Below, in pieces: positions 56,951 to 64,000 of a stretch of 64,000 nucleotides of DNA. Positions within the stretch are counted from its first letter, which is position 1. Each line of letters opens with the position of its first letter. The notes under the pieces are model-generated. The model worked only from the letters and a program-made list of their open reading frames with translations, ran no database searches and was not told the DNA's origin. The position numbers were made by a program, and so were the translations under genes. The DNA is taken from NCBI GenBank assembly GCA_014898415.1, contig RCTD01000022.1, forward strand, positions 620,001-684,000, in the 5' to 3' direction. The DNA comes from Stromatinia cepivora (taxonomy: Eukaryota; Ascomycota; Leotiomycetes; Helotiales; Sclerotiniaceae).

Positions 56951-59009
56951 CTTAGAGTCTTTACGTCGTCGCCAGTTTTGAGGAATTTGGGACAAGTCGT
57001 TGGATATCTTATCAAAGAACTATGGCCTCGTTTTCCACAACTGGCTCCTTCTATTCAACCACCCACCCACTCAGATTTCCCAAGGATACATGGTATAATT
57101 AAAACTGTTTCCGAGATAAGGAAAGCCCGAAACAAAAGCTAAAATACATTTCAATAATGGTAATGTCAAATACCGCATAGGCGGCAGGGTACCTTGTAAT
57201 TGCATCGACCCCTGAGGGTAGGAGCGTTTTCTGCCAGGTTTCGAAAACAAATGAGAGTATTAGGCGCCCTTGTAGATCTCCATGCAGCGCGATATCGAGA
57301 ACAACAATAACAATTTTGATAATAGAGTCACAGAAAAGGGTTCAGCTCTGTTCGGCCAACTAGGCTAGCACCTGTCGCTATCCAGTGGCCGTGAACCATT
57401 TCCACCTAATGTTTTAATGACTTAGGAGGCTCCAACAGGAACGGATGTAACGTCAAAATCACAAAGGCGTCAATCCACGATAATGATTGAATTGTCCGAG
57501 CCACTAGCCCTCAAGACAGATAATACGCTGACGAAAATGATGCTACTGCAACACTTACAGAGATACGTGTGGTTACTGAGGTTGGATACGGGTAAGTCTC
57601 ATTCCTCTATGTAGTAATGAGAATCCGATGGGATGAAAGACAAACGGTTGAAGGTTGAGAGTAGGTTAGATCAAAAAGGGTGTTGAGGGAAAGTTCAAAT
57701 AGGAGCTCAAATCAATTTCCAAAACAACAAGTTCAGATAACCCAAAAGGATAAATGCATGTTGGGGTGTTTTGTTGTGTTACCAAGAGAATGAAGTGGCT
57801 GAGTTGTCGGGATATTAACATGGTCGATACAAGAAGATACAGCGAGTTTTCAGGGTGCGAAAGCGTTGAATTGTGAATTGCTCGTCTGAGTGGGGCCAAA
57901 GTGCGGATTCATCAGCCAACCAACAGGAGGATTGCGGTATTATAGGGTAACATGCAGCAATTTGGAGGGGTAATTGTACAAGCGCCAGGGTATGTTAGCG
58001 ATTGATTTAGGGTAAAGAAGCCTATAGTGGATCTGTGTAACCACTAAAAACTATACTAGGATATCACCCCGGAGCCTGTACCTGATCCATCTCGTCCCAT
58101 GGGGAACTAGTGAATTTCAATACATTTCGCTTATATGCGTTACTCTTAACCTCGAATTAGCCAAACCAAACATATCAGAGCAAACGACGGAGGGAAAATT
58201 CTAGACAGTTGAATGGCCAGTGCCTTGCTGCTACCTCCTGTACTCTTTTCAACATCGTCAGGCTTTCGAGGTGATTTCAGATCAATGAAGGATCTCATCA
58301 CTTTTCGTATTCTGGCCTATCTGCGAGAATATGGTCAATATCTATCGTGTACCACACCCCCTGGTCAATAATGATTTCCCAATACTTCCAAGCTTCGTAT
58401 TGTGAATCCATTGAACGGGAAAGCTTCCCGACACACTTATCTATGCTATGGAAAGTCCCAGAGACACCACACGTTTCCCAAGCCTCCTGCCTTATCGTCG
58501 AACCAGAATCCTATTCTTAGGCCAATATTCGGCATCCTGCATGCGTTGAGATATTGATGGAAGCCACGATACTCGTCCAAAGATACTTTACATCTGCAAA
58601 GCTGAGCCAATAGTATAGGCTTCCCGCAGAAGATGTGGCTACCGCGTGCTGAGACTATGAGCCACGAGCCCGATATTTTAGATGTATTGATTGAGCTATT
58701 TTCGTGCTTTCCACTTCAGTAACCCTCTTTAGTCTAGGCCCATTTTCACTTTTCCGTCGCCATCACTCAACTAGCTCAAACATTCCAAGAAGAAAAAGTT
58801 TATGGACTTTGAATTTCCCCTCCAGCCGCCATAGCGAATGTGTTGGCAAGTGAAATGCTGACTTCCGTTCTTGACAGACTTTGTTGATCGCCTTTAAGTT
58901 TAGTGAAATCTCACAACCTCAAGTTCCCACTCTTTCGAACTAAACTTGCAGCTCTTCAGATTCTTGATGGAAGTATCGATCTTTTCCACGCCGGTCCACA
59001 TATAACGCA
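56951..59009. promoter_or_regulatory. Shared divergent upstream region of GH16 and GT2 genes
   Basis: About 2.06 kb separates the two start codons, with no intervening gene, microsatellite or transposon that I can support. Its composition is more GC-rich than the other spacers, which fits conserved regulatory DNA. No specific operator is recognised. ORF 57666-57899 on the minus strand lacks any support. Confidence 0.5.
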
Positions 59010-62000
59010 ATGTCTGAAGAATTCAACTTTCAATCGCCCTCTGGCGAATTGGCAGCAACACCACAAGATGCACGCCCTACGATGGCAGAACGACATCAAA
59101 GTGTGCCAGTACCTCCAAGATCACGTCCAGAAAGTTTGATACCAGCGTCGCGACCCCATAGCATCATGAGTACAGGATCTGCAGGAAGCCGAGATCGTCA
59201 TACTCTGGTACGTCTTTCAGTTCCACGGCCTACTTTTCTTTTCCCTCAAGCAAACCTCCAAATAATCTCAGGCTTTCACCTAACGTTGGTTTATAGGTTG
59301 CGAAATACCTCCAAAGACGATGTGCTGCTGCGAAATGGCTTCAACCTATCGAGGAGGAGGATGGCACTATCAATGAATCGTCATGGGTCGGCGTCGCTAT
59401 GCGGCTTCCGGATGGGAGCTTCTACACGGAGCCACCAAACGTCGACAACAACTTTTATATAGTGATGCAATATCTGAATTGCAAAGTTGCTTTTACAATG
59501 TCATCTGACATCACTGCGGCATTGATGGACCAGATTGGCCCTTTCCAAACTGAACTTCAAGTGCATCCACGGGGGATTAGACTTCCCATTGTCCAAAATC
59601 TGCCAGAACTTGCATATGGAGGAACTGGCGTGTCCAAAAAATCGTACTTATGTGTACTGAGAGAGGAGAGGCTCGTTCTTATATGGAATGAGTCTGTCGA
59701 AAGCATTATGACTCACGGCGCAGATATTGAAAGTATCCTCGTTGGCATGGTAAGTCGAGTCAATCCAACAATCATTTGAGCTGTACTTACTACGAATGAG
59801 ATAGATTTGGGGATCTCATATTGGGACTATGACGGCTACTTCTCCATTCGCATCCATGACTCCACCTATTGGACAAACGCCAGGTCAAACTCCGGGACGA
59901 ACACCATCGGCTATCAGTGAGGATCCCGAATTCAATGAGAAAATGGGCATTGTCCAAGCCGCCATTGAGCGCGAAGAAAACAAGGATACACTTTTTAATC
60001 CAGATATTGAGGCCGCTGCGCCGCCGGAGAGACCCTTTCTATTATTACATGCTGGTGTCATTGGATTTGCCATGACTCTAGTGGTATTCGTAGAAATGCT
60101 TTGCGCATCACGACTTATAACAGAGTATGAGTGGGATGGTGGTGTGCTGCGCTTTGCGTTGGTTGCTGTCATTCCCTTTTTCGTTTGCTTTTCTCTGGTA
60201 AGACGTCTCAAGCCACTTTGTATGTGGCGTTAGCCACAAAACACGAGAGAACTACCGAAAATTGCCCGAACATGGCTAATACTTTATTATCAGTTCTTCA
60301 TGATTGTCATAGCCGGAAGTCTATTTCAATTATTTGGACCCTTGACTTACGTTCGAAAGAATTCTCGGTTCTACTCGGCCAAGCCACCCAAGAGGGGTCG
60401 TTACCCGGACTTGGAGCTTCCACACATCACTATTCAAATGCCTGTCTACAAAGAAGGTTTGAAAGGGTGAGAGCTTATTTGAATCTGATTGAAAAAAAAG
60501 CTGCTGATTATATTTGATAGTGTTATTATTCCTACTGTAACTAGCATACTAGCTGCTATCCGATACTATGAAGCACAAGGAGGTTCCGCTTCAATCTACG
60601 TCAATGAAGATGGAATGCAAGCTGTAGATCCCGAGTTACGTGAAGCTCGAAAGACTTTCTATGAACTGAATAATATCGGATACTGCTCACGCCCCAAGCA
60701 CACCCACAGCAAAAAGAAATGGTACCAAGGAAAGAAGGTGCAAGATAACCCTGAAGGGTTCGAGCGAAAGGGCCAATTCAAAAAAGCATCAAATATGAAC
60801 TACTGCCTCAGTTTCTCTATTAGAGTTGAAGATGAACTACTAAGACTCATTGCCGCAAAATCTGCAGCTGAGAATAGACCTGAGGGTGATATCACTCCAG
60901 AAGAGGAGGATGTACTTTATAAACAGGCTTTAGCGACATGTCTTGAGCAAGACGAAGGGCGAACTGTGGCTGGAGGCAATGTTCGTATAGGTGATATAAT
61001 TCTGATCATAGACAGTGACACGCGAGTGGTGAGTATCATCCATTAAAGAGAAGATCAATTGCTGATGAATTTAGCCGGAGGACTGTCTTCTCCTAGGCGC
61101 ACTGGAAATGCATGAGAGTCCTGAAGTGGCTATTCTCCAACATGCATCTGGTGTCATGCAGGTCGCCCATAACCCTTTCGAGAATGGAAGTATGTATTTA
61201 TATCGAAGTGATTGAGATATACCACTAACAACTCACAGTCTCCTACTTCACGAATCTCATTTATATGTCCATCACCTTTGCAGTAGGAAACGGGGATTGT
61301 GCTCCATTTGTTGGACATAATGCCTTTTTGCGCTGGAAGGCGGTGCAGAGCGTCGCTTACGAAGAAGATGGACAACTAAAGTTCTGGTCCGATGGTATGT
61401 CAGCCCATGCTCACTTTGCAACATGAGACTAATATCATCCCAGATCATGTATCCGAAGATTTCGACATGAGTCTACGACTTCAAATGGCCAAATTCATCG
61501 TCAGATTAGCAACTTACCATGAAGGTGGTTTTAAAGAAGGTGTATCCCTTACCGTCTATGACGAACTTGCTCGATGGGAAAAGTACGCCTATGGATGCAA
61601 CGAATTAGTCTTCAACCCCATTTACAAATGGTGGCGAGGTCCTTTTACCAAGCTCTTTATGAGATTCCTTTGGAGCGATATCAAGCTCACCTCCAAAATC
61701 ACAATTCTAGCCTACATCGGAACCTGTGAGTATTTATTACAATACGCCCTCAAAGTTCAGAAGCTAACCAAATATTAGACTACGCAATCGCCTGCGCCAT
61801 TCCCCTCACCCTCGCAAACTACATAATGGTCGGCTGGTTCAATGACTCTCTCGACCAATTCTATCTCACCTCCTGGAAAATCTTCGTCGGCATGGCCGTA
61901 ATCTTCAACGTGCTCTCACCCCTCGCCTTCGCCATGCTCCGTCACCGACTCGGCGAAAAAGTCTTCGTCTCCTCCATCGTCGAAACGGCAAAATGGACAC

Positions 62001-62374
62001 CCATGTTCATCCTCTTCTTCGGCGGAATCTCTTTCCATCTCTTAACTGCTATATTATGCCATTTTTTCAGTATCAAAATGGAATGGACGGCCACGGCTAA
62101 AGAAGTCGAGGCTGGTGGATTTAGAATCGGTTTAGATAAAATATTTAGAGATTTTAAGTGGATGTACTTGGCTATTGTTCCAATCTTGGCGGGCATGGTG
62201 TACTTGGGTGCTTTCGCACCTCGCGGATACGAGGTCACGGATTTTACAGCCATAGTACCGCTTTCTAATCAAGTCGCTTGTCATATTTTGCTTCCTGTAA
62301 GTCTCCCCTCCCCTAACCTACCATTTTTCGTGTCATAGCTAACACCCCACTAGTTCGCGCTAGGACTTTTCTAG
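59010..62374 (+). CDS. Multi-spanning family 2 glycosyltransferase (chitin/cellulose-synthase-like)
   Basis: This is a processive-type polysaccharide synthase, probably in the plasma membrane. Exon 1 (59010-59207) encodes a disordered Ser/Pro/Arg-rich cytosolic tail. Further exons join in frame, for example at HTL|VAKYLQRRC and at CHILLP|FALGLF, the last seven codons ending at TAG 62372-62374. Two hydrophobic spans precede the catalytic domain (LLLHAGVIGFAMTLVVFVEM and the FALVAVIPFF segment). GT2 landmarks are ITIQMPVYKEGL, IIDSDTRVPEDC (DxD), SEDFDMSLRLQ (acceptor Asp) and DELARWEKYAYGC, where the usual QxxRW reads ExxRW. Several C-terminal membrane spans follow (IACAIPLTLANYIMVG, IFVGMAVIFNVLSPLAF, MFILFFGGISFHLL, AIVPILAGMVYLGAF). 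The product is unknown: chitin-like, cellulose-like or mixed-linkage glucan are all possible. Confidence 0.88.
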
Positions 62375-62991
62375 ATCCATACCTGTCAGTTTTGCTTGCA
62401 TATATCATTGTATATACACATCAACTATTATACACTCCTTAATTACACTCATGATCGAACCAGACAACATAGAGGAGATCGTTGAAGTTTTGTACAAAGA
62501 CAGATCGGCCGGAAAGGTGTTTTCCTCCCGTACTTGGCGTACTGATTTTTGAAATATCATTATCATGACTTTTATGGATATATAATGAAGAAGCCATTGT
62601 TTAAGGCACTTCTCGAACGTCTAATTCCAATGAAATAATAAGAGGGTTGTGGGTTGAGTTTGGAAGAATAGATATATTTATTGTTGGTTTCGAATTTGCA
62701 GACTAAGAGGATCTTGCTTCGGGGTTTCCAGATAGTGGGATATAATATAGATTGGGAAGAGGATTACATGGCACCATGAGAGAGATGCAATGCGATGTAT
62801 GCAGTAATAATAATATTTTTTCCAATTTTTGTCGGAGAATGTGCAGCACATACTTTTACTTTGGGGCAACAAACACTCCCGTCATAAATATTATACAAGC
62901 CAGTCGATTTCAAACTGGCATTTCATCCCCGAAGTTCCTGGTGTACTAGGTTGCTAAGAGTGCCACGTTTCCCACAATAAATTTTATCATT
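62375..62991. other. Convergent 3' spacer between GT2 and SUV3
   Basis: 617 bp between two stop codons. It is AT-rich, with no gene or repeat. Confidence 0.7.
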
Positions 62992-64000
62992 TTAGATCGA
63001 ACCTCTATCCACCTTGGCACCTGAAGATGACTCAACATCGTCCAAAGCTCCTCCCAGCAGTGTTTCTGATTTCAAAGACTCTTCAACATCTTCTGAGGCA
63101 TCCTCCTCTAAAGGAGTATCATGTGAGACAGCATCCCTTGAACCTTCATCCTCGGAAACCATCGTGGGATCCAAGGCCTTCAGGAGCTTTACATTCCGTC
63201 TCATTGCTTTCATTCTAGCTTTCTCTTGCCACTCGGCTTTAGCCAAACATAGGTCAATCTTCTCCTCCACCAACCTCTTGATATGGAATGCTAAGGCCTG
63301 GCTGTGGAATACACCTGTGAATCTGTAACTCAGCCAGAGATACAGGGTGATGTTTTTATGCAGTCCTTCAACTTTGCGTACATAAATTTCCCTTTGTTCT
63401 TGGCTAGTAAAGGTATCAGGATCCTCGTCTAGAATTCCGATATCAAGCTCTGATATATCAAGTATGTGGCCACCAGTATTGTCAGCTACACAACGAGCAA
63501 ACGCTTTCAATACTCCAACAACCCCAGGATCGCGCACAGACACTGGAGCAGCGAGGAAGACAAGACGGTTTCGAATGGAAAGGTTAAATTCTTGAATGAT
63601 GTCTGCAATATCGACATGCTCCTTGAGTTTGCAGAGATGAAATTGGCTGCTTATAGAACCAATTTCGTGTAATCGCAGTATAATGTAACTAAATGGTGTA
63701 CTCTTGGGGAAATGCTCAGCAAAGCGTTCTATAACATTTGCTGGAGGAAAGATTCCAGCTGATGACATTTGCGCGGCGTCTCTTGACATAGCGCTCGACA
63801 ATATCTTGTGATCATCCTTGAAGAATGTTGTCACAAGGCCAACTGGAGGCTCTGTTGGTTTAGCTGGGATGCCGTCAGTTACATCAATAGGCCCTGCTTT
63901 GATGGCATCTCTAGCCGTCTTATATCTTCCAGCTCGACCAGAAATCTGTTTAATTTCTGAAAGGGGGAGATTTATGAGGTCTGTGCCATTAAACCTCTTG
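62992..64000 (-). CDS. SUV3: ATP-dependent RNA helicase SUV3, C-terminal part (cut by window edge)
   Basis: The frame is open from the window edge to a stop at 62992-62994, giving about 335 C-terminal residues. Suv3 is the helicase of the mitochondrial degradosome, which unwinds RNA for Dss1-type or PNPase exonuclease. The segment begins within the second helicase lobe: the motif VI sequence EIKQISGRAGRYKTA is near the edge. It is followed by the family's helical C-terminal region (PPANVIERFAEHFPKSTPFSY, LSIRNRLVFLAAPVS) and the SUV3_C element LYLWLSYRFTGVFHSQALAF. The last 60 residues are Ser/Asp/Glu-rich and divergent. Helicase motifs I-V and the presequence lie beyond the window. Confidence 0.93.
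   Translation of the reverse strand, partial: KRFNGTDLINLPLSEIKQISGRAGRYKTARDAIKAGPIDVTDGIPAKPTEPPVGLVTTFFKDDHKILSSAMSRDAAQMSSAGIFPPANVIERFAEHFPKSTPFSYIILRLHEIGSISSQFHLCKLKEHVDIADIIQEFNLSIRNRLVFLAAPVSVRDPGVVGVLKAFARCVADNTGGHILDISELDIGILDEDPDTFTSQEQREIYVRKVEGLHKNITLYLWLSYRFTGVFHSQALAFHIKRLVEEKIDLCLAKAEWQEKARMKAMRRNVKLLKALDPTMVSEDEGSRDAVSHDTPLEEDASEDVEESLKSETLLGGALDDVESSSGAKVDRGSI

Noticed and set aside
1..64000. tRNA or rRNA genes
   Set aside because: I looked for tRNA arms and rRNA-like blocks while reading and saw none; a covariance-model scan would be needed to exclude them.

Overview
The window comes from a filamentous ascomycete, most likely a leotiomycete close to Botrytis/Sclerotinia. 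That placement is an inference from protein content and gene architecture; no marker gene was compared. The support is short GT-AG introns (about 47-88 nt) with CTAAC/CTAAT-like branch points, Zn2Cys6, 2EXR and WSC families, AT-rich spacers full of microsatellites, and a transposon island with the transition-only decay of repeat-induced point mutation (RIP).

Layout. 1-4.3 kb: a Zn2Cys6 transcription factor (+). 4.3-14.5 kb: a gene-free repeat island. Purine-rich minisatellites flank two nested LTR retrotransposons. The outer is a minus-strand Ty3/Gypsy-like element that keeps only gag. The inner is a complete but dead plus-strand Ty1/Copia element inserted into that gag. 14.5-16.1 kb: an unrecognised Ser-rich protein (-). 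16.1-22.2 kb: about 6 kb with no supportable gene. 22.2-39.6 kb: a dense housekeeping block with mitoribosomal MRP51 (+), a pepsin-like aspartic protease (-), the actin-patch protein BBC1 (-), the CTD phosphatase RTR1/RPAP2 (+), ribosomal protein eS17/RPS17 (-), a Hos3-type histone deacetylase (-) and tRNA-guanine transglycosylase (-). 40.9-47.2 kb: a 2EXR protein (+) and three small, possibly related ORFs in AT-rich, partly duplicated DNA. 48.9-62.4 kb: a carbohydrate/cell-wall neighbourhood with a four-WSC glyoxal oxidase (-), a membrane-anchored GH16 glucanase/transglycosylase (-) and, divergent from it, a multi-spanning family 2 glycosyltransferase (+). 63-64 kb: the 3' end of the mitochondrial RNA helicase SUV3 (-), cut by the window edge.

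The two signals most worth following are the nested retrotransposons and the glyoxal oxidase/GH16/GT2 group. In the first, the outer gag frame can be read across the insertion site, and all four zinc-knuckle ligand positions now read Tyr. The second could be a functional polysaccharide module. Exon boundaries were read by eye from splice signals and frame continuity. No alignment or database search was run.
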